From Bacillota bacterium (lineage in GTDB: Bacteria; Bacillota; Clostridia; Saccharofermentanales; Fastidiosipilaceae): DNA of 16,038 nt. Of this stretch, positions 7,477 to 15,459 are shown one piece after another. The stretch spans positions 1 to 16,038 of the forward strand of contig JAEZYR010000048.1 in NCBI GenBank assembly GCA_023442635.1, given 5' to 3'. The notes under the pieces are model-generated. The model was not told the origin of the DNA and searched no databases. It saw only the letters and a list, made by a program, of their open reading frames with translations. Numbering within the stretch: the stretch's first letter is position 1; each line of letters opens with the position of its first letter. Both the position numbers and the translations under genes were made by a program.

Positions 7477-8769
7477 TTAAGACTCCGTAGCTATGGCCGA
7501 AGCGTTTTCCTGGGGAGCGGCTAATAACTTCGCAATCTTGGGGCTTGGATCGAGCAAGTCAGAAAGCGAAGCATCATGATTCAAGGCATCGATGATGAGG
7601 GCGATATATTTGCTAAGATCCACGTCGATATACCAAGGCGAGGCCAGAAGCTCAGGTGAACGATAGGTCAGGTTGGTTGCGAAGAGGCGATTGATGATAC
7701 CGTCTTGATAGGCCTGGTTAAAACGGTCGAGTCCGCTTGTGAACAGGGCAAAGGTGGCCGTGCAATAGACTCTTTCTGCATGTCTAGCCTTCATTTCTCG
7801 AGCGATGTCTAGCATAGAATCACCTGAGGCGATCATATCGTCAACAATCAAGACCGATAGGCCTCTTGCGTCTTCGCCCAAAAATTCATGGCTGATAATA
7901 GGATTTCGGCCGTCGACGACACGGGTGTAATCCCTTCGCTTAAAAAATGTACCAATCGGGCAATCTAGCATGCGCGCAAAATACATGGCACGATCCATAG
8001 CCCCTTCATCTGGGGCAATAACCATGAAGCGATCATTGTGACGGTGCAGCTCAGGCATTTCGCGCTTCATGGCTTTGATGATCTGATAGATGGCCATGAC
8101 ATTTTCAAAGCCTAAAATAGGGGAGGCATTGGCCACGCGTGGATCGTGAGCATCAAATGTTAAGAAGTTGGCGACGCCCAGTTGTGCCAATTCTTCAAGC
8201 ATAAAGGCGCAATCGAGTGACTCTCGAGCATTGCGCTTGTGCTGACGGCCTGAATATAAGAAAGGCATGATGACGTTGATGCGTCTTGCCTTACCCGAAG
8301 CGGCTAGAATAATGCGCTTGAGGTCTTGGTAGTGCTCGTCAGGACTCATAGGCTTTTCAAGCCCATAAAAGGGATAAGTTACGGCATAGTTCAGAACATC
8401 ACACAAAATGTAAAGATCATGGCCGCGGACTGTATTGGGCAGTTCAGCTCGCCCTTCGCCCGTTGCGAAGCGTGGGCAGTTAGCAGATAGGCGATAATCC
8501 TCGCGCAAAAAGCCAGGCAGGTTTTGAAGAAAGTCCAGATTACTTTCCATGTACTGCAAACGTCGAGTATGCAGCTGGTGGTTGACAGCTTCAGCCAAAT
8601 CCCTGGTGCCGATCATGTCGATAAGACCGATGGGACCAAGCGGCAACATAGGGTTATCGCCATCTTGATCGTAGTGATAATACTTGTACTTGGATGGAGC
8701 TGTTGACTTGGCATGAGATGACAAAGGCCAGCTGGTGCTTTGTGTCTCGTCTGAGGGGCGTGTGGACAT
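7477..8769 (-). CDS. prs: Ribose-phosphate pyrophosphokinase (PRPP synthetase), probable catalytic copy
   Basis: This 430-residue protein is the better conserved of the tandem pair. Motifs from the chosen start: RGHDLYILCDVLNYAVTY (115-132), SPDEHYQDLKR (142-152), NVIMPFLYSGRQHKRNARES (165-184), FDAHDPRVANA (205-215), APDEGAMDRAMYF (252-264), the catalytic loop FFKRRDYTR (275-283) with the expected Lys-Arg-Arg, and IVDDMIASGDSM (308-319). The loop end is SGDSM rather than the TGGTL of classic enzymes, as I recall for the clostridial form. ATG 8769 is chosen because GAGGAG lies seven bases upstream; an in-frame ATG at 8808 falls inside the promoter and lacks a site. A roughly 35-residue Ser/Thr-rich N-terminus precedes the fold. 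It is the first gene of a two-gene unit driven from the divergent promoter shared with ysxC. Confidence 0.92.
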   Translation of the reverse strand: MSTRPSDETQSTSWPLSSHAKSTAPSKYKYYHYDQDGDNPMLPLGPIGLIDMIGTRDLAEAVNHQLHTRRLQYMESNLDFLQNLPGFLREDYRLSANCPRFATGEGRAELPNTVRGHDLYILCDVLNYAVTYPFYGLEKPMSPDEHYQDLKRIILAASGKARRINVIMPFLYSGRQHKRNARESLDCAFMLEELAQLGVANFLTFDAHDPRVANASPILGFENVMAIYQIIKAMKREMPELHRHNDRFMVIAPDEGAMDRAMYFARMLDCPIGTFFKRRDYTRVVDGRNPIISHEFLGEDARGLSVLIVDDMIASGDSMLDIAREMKARHAERVYCTATFALFTSGLDRFNQAYQDGIINRLFATNLTYRSPELLASPWYIDVDLSKYIALIIDALNHDASLSDLLDPSPKIAKLLAAPQENASAIATES

Positions 8770-8803
8770 GCGGCATCTCCTCTTAACTAGCTTAACAGCC
8801 TGA

Positions 8804-8842
8804 ATCATAACATGTTGAAGCCAGGGTTTGACATGTTATGCT
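8804..8842. promoter_or_regulatory. Divergent promoter with 10-bp inverted arms between prs and ysxC
   Basis: The arms CATAACATGT (8806-8815) and ACATGTTATG (8831-8840) are perfect reverse complements separated by 15 bases. Each carries an outward extended -10: TGT-TATGAT toward prs (8812-8804) and TGT-TATGCT toward ysxC (8834-8842). Toward ysxC, TTGAAG (8815-8820) is a plausible -35 with a 16-bp spacer. No good -35 is seen toward prs. The predicted leaders are short, about 15 and 28 bases. The element could also be a dyad operator covering both promoters. Confidence 0.55.
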
Positions 8843-8863
8843 CAAATTGAAGGAGTAAGTGAA

Positions 8864-9457
8864 GTGAAAAAGCTGAGTTTTTTTCGAGCGGCTCATCGCC
8901 TGTCGGATTGCCCGACAGATGGTCATCCTGAAGTGGTTCTTGCAGGGCGCTCTAATGCAGGCAAATCCAGCCTTGTGAATGCGCTCGCACGTCAAAAGCA
9001 ATTGGCCAGAGTTTCCCAAACAGCAGGCAAAACGCAACAGCTCGTCTACTTTGATGTTGACCAAAGCTACTATCTGACGGATTTACCTGGTTACGGCTTC
9101 ACCCATGATACGGCGGCGCGCAAGCATTTTTCGAATTTGGTGGATCAGTATTTTTTGGCTGAACGACCGATCGCGCTGGTTCTTCTTTTGATTGATGTCC
9201 GTCATGAGCCCTCTGATTTGGATCGGGCATTGGTGCAATTTTTGCAGGCAAAAGGCATATCTTATATGTTGCTGGCCAATAAATGTGACAAGCTCAGTCG
9301 AGCTCAGCAACGCTTGCGCCAACAGGCTCTGCAACGTGACCTGGGTAGCTCTGCCTTTGCCATGATCTCAAGCAAAGATGGCCAGGGGGTGGAGGAACTG
9401 CGAGAAGCGATTGAGCTAGCAGTTGAGCAATACATAGCCCTGACGACGTCATCCTAA
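8864..9457 (+). CDS. ysxC: Ribosome biogenesis GTP-binding protein YsxC/EngB
   Basis: YsxC (EngB/YihA) is a small, usually essential GTPase that assists late assembly of the 50S ribosomal subunit. The 197-residue product has the complete G-domain: G1 GRSNAGKSS (28-36), the G2 region TAGKTQ (53-58), G3 DLPGYGF (73-79) and G4 NKCDK (139-143), then ISSKDGQG as the G5 region. Ala replaces the Val common in GRSNVGKSS. GTG 8864 is chosen because AAGGAG ends eight bases upstream and the protein then starts a few residues before the G-domain, as in the family. An in-frame TTG at 8828 falls in the -10 region. The gene diverges from prs and ends before a weak terminator, so it may be monocistronic. Confidence 0.95.
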   Translation: MKKLSFFRAAHRLSDCPTDGHPEVVLAGRSNAGKSSLVNALARQKQLARVSQTAGKTQQLVYFDVDQSYYLTDLPGYGFTHDTAARKHFSNLVDQYFLAERPIALVLLLIDVRHEPSDLDRALVQFLQAKGISYMLLANKCDKLSRAQQRLRQQALQRDLGSSAFAMISSKDGQGVEELREAIELAVEQYIALTTSS

Positions 9458-9492
9458 TTCGTTACAGCAAGATTATCTCCAAAGCTGAAATG

Positions 9493-9530
9493 AGCAGGTC
9501 AGGACTTTTAGTGAGTGTACCTGCTTTTTT
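9493..9530 (+). terminator. Possible terminator after ysxC
   Basis: AGCAGGT (9493-9499) pairs with ACCTGCT (9519-9525) and runs directly into T6 (9525-9530), with further T-rich sequence to 9542. The 19-base loop makes the hairpin weaker than the other terminators here, so partial read-through into comEC is possible. Confidence 0.55.
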
Positions 9531-9580
9531 CTGTATTTTTTTGTTGCGACCAGCTGTGGCAGCTTGGCTAGGCTGGGCGT

Positions 9581-12139
9581 ATGAAAAAGTCTCAAATCCT
9601 ACGCCTTTGGGCGACTTGGCCGTGGCTACAGCTGCTGGAGCAACTGCTTGCTGAGATCGCTCGATACCGCCATTTTTTAGCCTGTCTAGCCCTCTTTGGC
9701 TTGCTTGCGGCTTGGCGCTTGGCTCCCCAACACCCATTGATTTGGATAGGAATGGCTATTTCAGCAGGGGTCTTGATCAGCGCGTGGCATTTTTGCTTGG
9801 GGGCACCGAGACGTCATGCCGTATTTAGACTGTTTTGTTTTTGCAGTCTGTTGATCTTATTTTTACTTAGGGCATATAGCAGCCTTACTTTGTCAGAACA
9901 GCAGCGAGAATTGGCGGCGGGAGAGCCTATTTTTTCGAAAGAGCAGAAGCAAGCTTCTTTTGAAATACTTGAAGAAATAGGAGAGGCGCGCTATCGGGCA
10001 AGGTGGCAGAGCCCACATAGCGGCAGGACTTATACGGTGCTGCTTCAAAAGGAAAGTTTTCAGCCCTCGTCTGGAGATGCTGGAGAGGTCAAACAACACA
10101 AACATTTTTTCTACGGTGAAGGCGTTTGGGCTAGAGGTGTTTTCCGCTGCTTTGAGCCAGCCCGTAACCCCGGAGCTTGGGATGAAAAACGCTGGGCTAA
10201 AGAACAAAATTTAGACTTGCTTTTTACGTATCGACGAGTGGATAGGCAAGGAGAAACAAGCCGCTCCTGGCTTGGAATCCTGAATCGTTTTAGACAGCGC
10301 AATCGCATGCATATCCGTCAACGTTTACAGCAACTTTTCCCTGAAAGAGAAGCAGGTCTTGCAGCGGCTTTTATCTTAGGCGACCAGAGTTTACTCACCT
10401 CAGAGACAAAAGGGCAATTTAAGGACTTAGACATCACCCATATGCTGGTTATTTCAGGCAGCCATTTTGCAGCGGCTAGCACGGTGATTGGCATGAGCTT
10501 GCGTCTCATAGGCTTTCGCTTACAGTGGCGGCGCTGGCTCACCCTCGGCACGCTACTTCTTTATACCTTTTTGATTGGGGCTCAAGCCTCTGTTATGCGG
10601 GCTAGTTTGATGGCTGTTTTGGCTATCTTGGCGAGTATAAGTCGGCGTTTTTCTAATCCTTTGGATCGCCTTTATCGAGCCACGATGATGATGGCTATTA
10701 TCTCACCAAGCATGCTACTTAAAGCCGCCTTTCAATGTTCTTTCTGGGCGGTCTGGAGCATCATGACCTTCAGTCCCAAAATTGAAGCACTCCCCAGTAC
10801 GCTTGTTGAGGGTGTGCGAAGTGGCTTAGCGCGACATTTTCGATATTTGTTGCCTCGGCAATCTGATTTTTTCCCTCATCACGAGCGCTTGCGTTTGATG
10901 TTTTTTTATATCTTGAGGCTTATGTGGCGGGCTTTAACTGTTAGTTTATCGGCTCAAATAGGCTTGGCAATACAGTTCTGCTGCAATCCATTGCTCAAAG
11001 ATCTGGCACATGCGTACTCTATTTTTTCAGGCCTCATTAACCTGAGTGTGATGTTGGTGGTCAGCCTGATTTGTTGCTTGTTATTGAGTCTTTTACCCTT
11101 GCTGTTTCTAGCTCATGCCATCCTCATGCCCTGGATTTTTTTGCTCCGAGTTCTTTTTGTTCTTCTAACAAGTTTGATCGATTTTTGGGCGCGTATGCCC
11201 CTGATAAGCTGTTCTTCATTTATTGCAGCTTTGCTCGGTTTGCTGTTGTGGGGACTTGCTGACCGTGGCCAAAGAAAGCTGGTCAAAGCCGGTTTTTATC
11301 TCTGGCTTTGCGTGAATATCGCTTTTTCTGCCTTGCTTTTCAAAGCGTCGCAAGCGTTCTTGGCAGCCCCCATACAAGTGATTTGTCTAGATATCGGTCA
11401 GGGTGATGCGACACTCCTCAGACTGGCAGCGGGCTATACAATCTTAGTTGACACAGGAACCGCTAAGAATTGTGAGCGTGTCATCCCTAAAGCTCTGAAG
11501 AATCTCGGCGTGCCCAAAATCGATTTGCTCGTGTTGACCCATTGGGATACCGACCATTGTGGAGGTGCAGCCCACTTGCTTCAGAATGGATGGATAAAGG
11601 CGGTTTTGTGGCCAGAAGCAGACGGTGAGCCAAGGTATGAGCAACAAGCCTATCTAAAAGAGGTGGCGGCAAAAGTCGGCGCAGAAACTTTCCATTGGCC
11701 AAAGCAGGGTCTTCAGAAGCGAGGCGTTCGGATACAGAGCATCTGGCCACCAGAGCACTATGAACAGAAGAAAAAAGGGCGCAACGAAAACAGTCGCGTT
11801 CTTAAATTTTCAACCGAATATTTTGACTGGGTCATTTTGGCTGACGTAGGACGAGATGAAGAAGAAGCTATTATCAAACAAGGTTTGCTCCGACAATACA
11901 GCTTCATTCGCACGGGACACCATGGTTCTGTCCGCTCAAGCCATCCCCAATTTGCCGCGGTTCTCAAAAGTCCTTTAGCGATTTTTTCAGTTGGAAAAAA
12001 TCGCTATGGCCATCCCCATCCCGAAGCCCTTGATGCTTGGACCCAGTCGGGTGCCAAAGTGCTGCGAACGGATCAATCAGGTGCGATCTGCCTGGAGTTT
12101 TGGCACAATAAAGTTAAAGTTAAAACTTGGATGCAGTGA
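9581..12139 (+). CDS. comEC: ComEC/Rec2 DNA internalization channel
   Basis: ComEC is the polytopic membrane protein that moves transforming single-stranded DNA into the cytoplasm. The 852-residue product has the full three-part architecture. It starts with hydrophobic helices (about 30-100) and an extracellular OB-like/DUF4131 region (about 115-225). The competence domain follows with its hallmark HMLVISGSHF (287-296) and many helices (about 300-590). The C-terminal metallo-beta-lactamase-like domain (about 597-850) has LDIGQGDATLLR (603-614), VDTGT (623-627), the metal motif THWDTDHCGG (653-662), TGHHGS (778-783) and GHPHPEAL (810-817). These nuclease-type metal ligands are intact. The reading frame is closed at 9569, so ATG 9581 is the first start, though its ribosome site is poor (GGCTGGG). 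It precedes holA by nine bases, the usual order in Bacillota. Whether the host is transformable depends on comEA, comFA and pilin genes outside the window. Confidence 0.95.
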   Translation: MKKSQILRLWATWPWLQLLEQLLAEIARYRHFLACLALFGLLAAWRLAPQHPLIWIGMAISAGVLISAWHFCLGAPRRHAVFRLFCFCSLLILFLLRAYSSLTLSEQQRELAAGEPIFSKEQKQASFEILEEIGEARYRARWQSPHSGRTYTVLLQKESFQPSSGDAGEVKQHKHFFYGEGVWARGVFRCFEPARNPGAWDEKRWAKEQNLDLLFTYRRVDRQGETSRSWLGILNRFRQRNRMHIRQRLQQLFPEREAGLAAAFILGDQSLLTSETKGQFKDLDITHMLVISGSHFAAASTVIGMSLRLIGFRLQWRRWLTLGTLLLYTFLIGAQASVMRASLMAVLAILASISRRFSNPLDRLYRATMMMAIISPSMLLKAAFQCSFWAVWSIMTFSPKIEALPSTLVEGVRSGLARHFRYLLPRQSDFFPHHERLRLMFFYILRLMWRALTVSLSAQIGLAIQFCCNPLLKDLAHAYSIFSGLINLSVMLVVSLICCLLLSLLPLLFLAHAILMPWIFLLRVLFVLLTSLIDFWARMPLISCSSFIAALLGLLLWGLADRGQRKLVKAGFYLWLCVNIAFSALLFKASQAFLAAPIQVICLDIGQGDATLLRLAAGYTILVDTGTAKNCERVIPKALKNLGVPKIDLLVLTHWDTDHCGGAAHLLQNGWIKAVLWPEADGEPRYEQQAYLKEVAAKVGAETFHWPKQGLQKRGVRIQSIWPPEHYEQKKKGRNENSRVLKFSTEYFDWVILADVGRDEEEAIIKQGLLRQYSFIRTGHHGSVRSSHPQFAAVLKSPLAIFSVGKNRYGHPHPEALDAWTQSGAKVLRTDQSGAICLEFWHNKVKVKTWMQ

Positions 12140-12148
12140 GGGAAAAAG

Positions 12149-13240
12149 ATGGCCAAGAAAACAGCTGGCCCAGATAGTTTGGAGCTATATCAGCGTCAGC
12201 TGAAGGCGATACAGGACAATCAAATAGCTCCTGTTTATGTCCTTACAGGCGAAGATGCATTGCTGTCTCAGCGTATTTATTGGGCGCTTAGGGATAAGCT
12301 TTTGACGCCTGCCGCTAAGGATCTAGATCTTTTGGTCAAAGATGTAGACGAGAAACCAGCTCAGTTAGACATCAATGACCTAGCTATGCATTGTCAAACA
12401 CCGCCTTTTCTTTCACTCAAAAGATTGGTGTATGTGCGCAATAGCCATTTGTTTACGCCAGGGGCTGGTCAGAGTAAAGAACGGCAGGATCAGCTCGCTT
12501 CCTTGCTGCAGCATTTGCCAGCAACTTGCTGCTTGATTTTTCATGAGAAGAAATTTGACCGACGTTGCAAGAAAACATTGCAGGCTCTCGAAAAAGCTGG
12601 TGCAGTCATTTTGTCCTTCGATCATCCCAATCAACAAGCCCTAGAAGCTTATGGACGCCGCTATTTACTCGCTAAAGATGGGCCAGAACTGCAGCCAGAC
12701 GCCTGGCAGAGCTTAGTTGAGAGAGTAGCTTGTGATGTTGCCCGCTTTGAGCAGGAGCTAGAGAAAATCCATTTCTATGCAGAAGCAACAGCCCAAAGAA
12801 AGCTTTCAATAGACGAGCTCAATGAGATAGCCTGTCCCGATTTGAATGCGTCCATTTTTGAGATTGGTGAGGCTCTAGCGCAAGGGAATAGTCTGCAGGC
12901 TCTGAGCATTTTGGATGAATTGATTGAGCGGAGAGAACGTATACAAGGCCTCCTAACTTTATTAGCAAGGCAATTTAGGCAACTGATCTGTGCACGTTTG
13001 ATGTCAGAAAAAGATTTAGCTCGTGTTTTGGGGCTGTATGAATCGACCGCTCGCCGCTTAAAAAAACAGAGTCAAAGCTTTGATGTACAACGGCTTGGCG
13101 CGTTGCTTTCAGCTTGTCGACAAAGCGATATCGCGATAAAATCGGGGGCAATCCCAGAGAGAGTGGCACTTGAAATTCTTTTGGCTCAAGCAGGCCGAGC
13201 CGCTAGATGGGGGCGAGAGCAAGTCCGACGCCCTCGCTGA
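12149..13240 (+). CDS. holA: DNA polymerase III subunit delta
   Basis: HolA is the delta subunit of the clamp loader; it opens the sliding-clamp ring so that the complex can load it on primed DNA. The 363-residue length suits the family (about 330-350). The N-terminus matches with [17 protein letters not shown] (26-42), followed by the [10 protein letters not shown] stretch and the helical C-terminal collar around [18 protein letters not shown] and a final [10 protein letters not shown]. As expected for delta, no Walker A loop is present. GAGGGA overlapping the comEC stop, with ATG six bases later, implies translational coupling. rpsT, which often follows holA in Bacilli and Clostridia, is not here. 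Identification rests on these weakly conserved segments plus the comEC-holA order. Confidence 0.9.
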   Translation: MAKKTAGPDSLELYQRQLKAIQDNQIAPVYVLTGEDALLSQRIYWALRDKLLTPAAKDLDLLVKDVDEKPAQLDINDLAMHCQTPPFLSLKRLVYVRNSHLFTPGAGQSKERQDQLASLLQHLPATCCLIFHEKKFDRRCKKTLQALEKAGAVILSFDHPNQQALEAYGRRYLLAKDGPELQPDAWQSLVERVACDVARFEQELEKIHFYAEATAQRKLSIDELNEIACPDLNASIFEIGEALAQGNSLQALSILDELIERRERIQGLLTLLARQFRQLICARLMSEKDLARVLGLYESTARRLKKQSQSFDVQRLGALLSACRQSDIAIKSGAIPERVALEILLAQAGRAARWGREQVRRPR

Positions 13241-13296
13241 AGCAGGCTTCCAGTGACTTGTTTTACTTGGCTAAGCCGATGTGTAGGAGGATTAGA

Positions 13297-13833
13297 ATGG
13301 GTTACTTCCAGACCTGGAATGAGAAGATTGAAGATAATCGTGATGAGCAGGCTTATCAGGCTTTTGTTGAGCGTTACTACTTGATGGAGCAAGAGGCTTA
13401 TCGCCGCATTTTGAGCGACCACCGCCAGGCGTGGCAGGGTACGGCTGCTGAGCTCCAAGAGAAACTCGGCTTTGAGGGCGACTATGTCATTTTTGCTGGC
13501 TTTTTGGATGGTATTCAGAGTAGCCTAAAAGAAACGGTGGACTTCTCGGATTTTGACGAGGAGACAGAAATCCATCTCGATATTGATTTTGAGAAGCTGC
13601 TTTATAACATGCACGAAGCAGGGGCCAAGTGGCTATTCGATCTTGAAGCTTGGGATCAAGTTCTACCTCGGGCGAAGCGCCAAGAGATTGCGAAGCAATT
13701 TCGTCGTGACCATATCGCACAGCGCGATGAGCAACGTGTAGGGCGGAACGAGCCCTGTCCTTGTGGCTCTGGCAAAAAATATAAAAACTGCTGCGGCAAG
13801 GCAGGACAGGCTAGCCCCAAAAACGAAAACTGA
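13297..13833 (+). CDS. SEC-C motif protein of unknown function
   Basis: A 178-residue acidic soluble protein whose function I cannot assign. The C-terminus carries a SEC-C zinc-binding motif, [13 protein letters not shown], with cysteines at about 154, 156, 165 and 166, like the metal tail of SecA. Residues 1-140 are largely helical and acidic, with [14 protein letters not shown] in the middle and [15 protein letters not shown] after it. I recognise the overall form as a conserved clostridial hypothetical protein. There is no signal peptide or membrane helix. ATG 13297 has a consensus AGGAGG six bases upstream, so the longer open frame from 13207, which overlaps holA, is not used. It sits 56 bases after holA and 48 before asnS and is probably cotranscribed. 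The zinc tail may bind a protein partner or ribosome; this is a guess. Confidence 0.85.
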   Translation: MGYFQTWNEKIEDNRDEQAYQAFVERYYLMEQEAYRRILSDHRQAWQGTAAELQEKLGFEGDYVIFAGFLDGIQSSLKETVDFSDFDEETEIHLDIDFEKLLYNMHEAGAKWLFDLEAWDQVLPRAKRQEIAKQFRRDHIAQRDEQRVGRNEPCPCGSGKKYKNCCGKAGQASPKNEN

Positions 13834-13881
13834 CGGATAGCTATTGCAGCGCAAGCAGGAGCAATGGAGGCAAAGAGAGAT

Positions 13882-15276
13882 ATGACGACTGTTCGAATGG
13901 CTGATGTCCTTGCAAATCCAGAACAGTTTGATGGACAAGAGATACAGCTTGCAGGCTGGGTTCGAACCATCCGCGACCAGAAACATTTTGCTTTCATTGA
14001 CCTCAATGATGGCAGCAGCTTTTCAGGGGTGCAAATTGTTGCCACACGTGAGCATTTGCCAGCTTATGACCAGCTGGTTGCTTTGGGGAGCGGGGCTTCC
14101 TTGCTTGTGCGGGGCGTCCTTAAGCTAACACCCTCGCAAAAACAAGCTTGCGAGCTACAGGCTCAACATTTTGAAGTGATGGGAGCCAGCGATCCTCATT
14201 ATCCTCTCCAGCCCAAACGCCATAGTCCTGAGTTCTTGAGGACTATACCGCACCTTCGGCCTCGAACCCGACTTTTTAATGCTGTCTACCGCGTGCGTTC
14301 AGAGGCGGCTTTTCAATTGCATCGCTTTTTCCATGAGCGAGGCTTTATGTATGTACAGACCCCTTTAATTACAAGTATTGATGCAGAAGGGGCTGGGGAC
14401 ATGTTCAGGGTGTCTACGCTAGATCCACAACATCCCCCCCTGAATGAGGCAGGGCAGGTGGATTGGAGTCAGGACTTTTTTGGCAGCGAAACTTCTCTGA
14501 CCGTCACGGGACAATTTCATGCAGAAGCTTTTGCTCAAGCCTTCTCTAAGGTCTACACTTTTGGACCGACCTTTCGAGCTGAGCATTCGAACACAACACG
14601 CCACGCGGCAGAATTTTGGATGCTTGAGCCAGAGATAGCCTTTGCAGAGTTAGAAGATGTCATGCAACTAGCAGAGGACATGCTGCGCTACTTGCTGAAG
14701 GCCATCATGCAAAGCTGTCCAACTGAATTGGCCTTTTTCAATCAGTTCGTCAGCCCAGGCTTGTTGGAGCGTCTGCAGTTGGTGATCGATAAGCCCTTTG
14801 AGCGTATGACTTACACCGAAGCCGTTCAGGCACTCGAGCAATCGGGTCAGAAATTCCAATATCCAGTCCATTGGGGGATGGATTTGCAGACCGAGCACGA
14901 ACGCTATTTGACTGAGCAATTGGTAGGAGGCCCACTTTTTGTAACGGACTATCCCAAAGAGATCAAAGCCTTCTATATGCGTCAGAATGAAGACGGTAAG
15001 ACCGTGGCGGCTTGTGACTGCCTTGTGCCTGGGGTCGGAGAAATTGTAGGTGGATCACAGCGCGAAGAGCGTTTGGACCGTCTGATTGCCCGAATGGAGG
15101 AGCTCGAGATGAAGCGAGAGCCGCTCGAGTGGTACTTGGATCTACGGCGCTATGGCAGCACGAAGCATGGCGGTTTTGGTTTGGGCTTTGAACGCATCCT
15201 TATGTATTTAACGGGTGTTGCCAACATCAGAGATGTGGCGCTTTTCCCAAGAACTTTCGGTTCGGCTGAGTTCTGA
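13882..15276 (+). CDS. asnS: Asparagine--tRNA ligase
   Basis: AsnS charges tRNA-Asn with asparagine in the cytoplasm. The 464-residue product has an N-terminal OB-fold anticodon-binding domain (about 15-105, with [20 protein letters not shown]) and a class II catalytic core. The AsnS-type motif 2 is clear: [20 protein letters not shown] (about 229-248), followed by EPEIAF. Motif 3 is [15 protein letters not shown] (431-445). The absence of a GAD insertion separates it from bacterial AspS. ATG 13882 gives the usual family length; GGAGG lies 11 bases upstream. ATG 13864 is possible but its AGGAG is only two bases away. The gene ends at a strong terminator. Its presence suggests direct tRNA-Asn charging, although an amidotransferase route could coexist. 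Confidence 0.95.
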   Translation: MTTVRMADVLANPEQFDGQEIQLAGWVRTIRDQKHFAFIDLNDGSSFSGVQIVATREHLPAYDQLVALGSGASLLVRGVLKLTPSQKQACELQAQHFEVMGASDPHYPLQPKRHSPEFLRTIPHLRPRTRLFNAVYRVRSEAAFQLHRFFHERGFMYVQTPLITSIDAEGAGDMFRVSTLDPQHPPLNEAGQVDWSQDFFGSETSLTVTGQFHAEAFAQAFSKVYTFGPTFRAEHSNTTRHAAEFWMLEPEIAFAELEDVMQLAEDMLRYLLKAIMQSCPTELAFFNQFVSPGLLERLQLVIDKPFERMTYTEAVQALEQSGQKFQYPVHWGMDLQTEHERYLTEQLVGGPLFVTDYPKEIKAFYMRQNEDGKTVAACDCLVPGVGEIVGGSQREERLDRLIARMEELEMKREPLEWYLDLRRYGSTKHGGFGLGFERILMYLTGVANIRDVALFPRTFGSAEF

Positions 15277-15296
15277 TAGAAGAAAAGTTTGTATAG

Positions 15297-15318
15297 GTCT
15301 AAACCGTCGCGTTTGGAC
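15297..15318 (+). other. Short hairpin in the asnS 3' untranslated region
   Basis: GTCTAAAC (15297-15304) pairs with GTTTGGAC (15311-15318) through eight pairs including one T-G wobble, with loop CGTCGC. No T run follows it. It may protect the transcript 3' end or be chance. Confidence 0.35.
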
Positions 15319-15331
15319 TCAGTAGCTATAG

Positions 15332-15368
15332 AAAACAGAGACCGCGAGGTTTCTGTTTTTCTTTTTTT
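15332..15368 (+). terminator. Rho-independent terminator of the asnS operon
   Basis: AAAACAGAGACC (15332-15343) pairs with GGTTTCTGTTTT (15348-15359) with one wobble pair and the stable loop GCGA. Ts continue through 15360 and again at 15362-15368. Confidence 0.9.
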
Positions 15369-15397
15369 GAAAATTGTTCGATAGGGCGCAATATAAG
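15367..15397 (+). promoter_or_regulatory. Possible promoter for radC
   Basis: TTGAAA (15367-15372) and TATAAG (15392-15397) each match five of six consensus bases, but the 19-bp spacer is long. The leader to ATG 15460 would be about 55 bases. No other candidate in 15277-15459 is better. Confidence 0.35.
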
Positions 15398-15459
15398 CTG
15401 GGACTTTTTCTTGGGGCTCGTTTAGGCTGGACGTATTTCTTTGAAACGAAAGGCTATTT

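Noticed and set aside
8770..8808. Longer prs start at ATG 8808
   Set aside because: It overlaps the minus-strand -10, while ATG 8769 has GAGGAG at ideal spacing.
8828..8863. TTG 8828 as ysxC start, and TTGACA 8828-8833 as a -35 box
   Set aside because: The TTG is within the promoter and lacks a ribosome site; a -10 paired with that TTGACA would fall on the ribosome binding site and reads AGGAGT.
9462..9737. 91-codon minus-strand open frame spanning the ysxC terminator and comEC start
   Set aside because: It overlaps the comEC N-terminus and a likely terminator, and shows no ribosome site or known motif.
9581..12139. ComEC as a broken or decayed competence gene
   Set aside because: The frame is intact and the metal-binding motifs of the C-terminal domain and the competence-domain signature are all present.
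13207..13296. Longer SEC-C protein start overlapping holA
   Set aside because: ATG 13297 has a consensus AGGAGG; the extra 30 residues have no family character.
13656..14045. Minus-strand open frames over the SEC-C/asnS junction
   Set aside because: They are Cys/Ser/Arg-rich antisense translations of two well supported genes.
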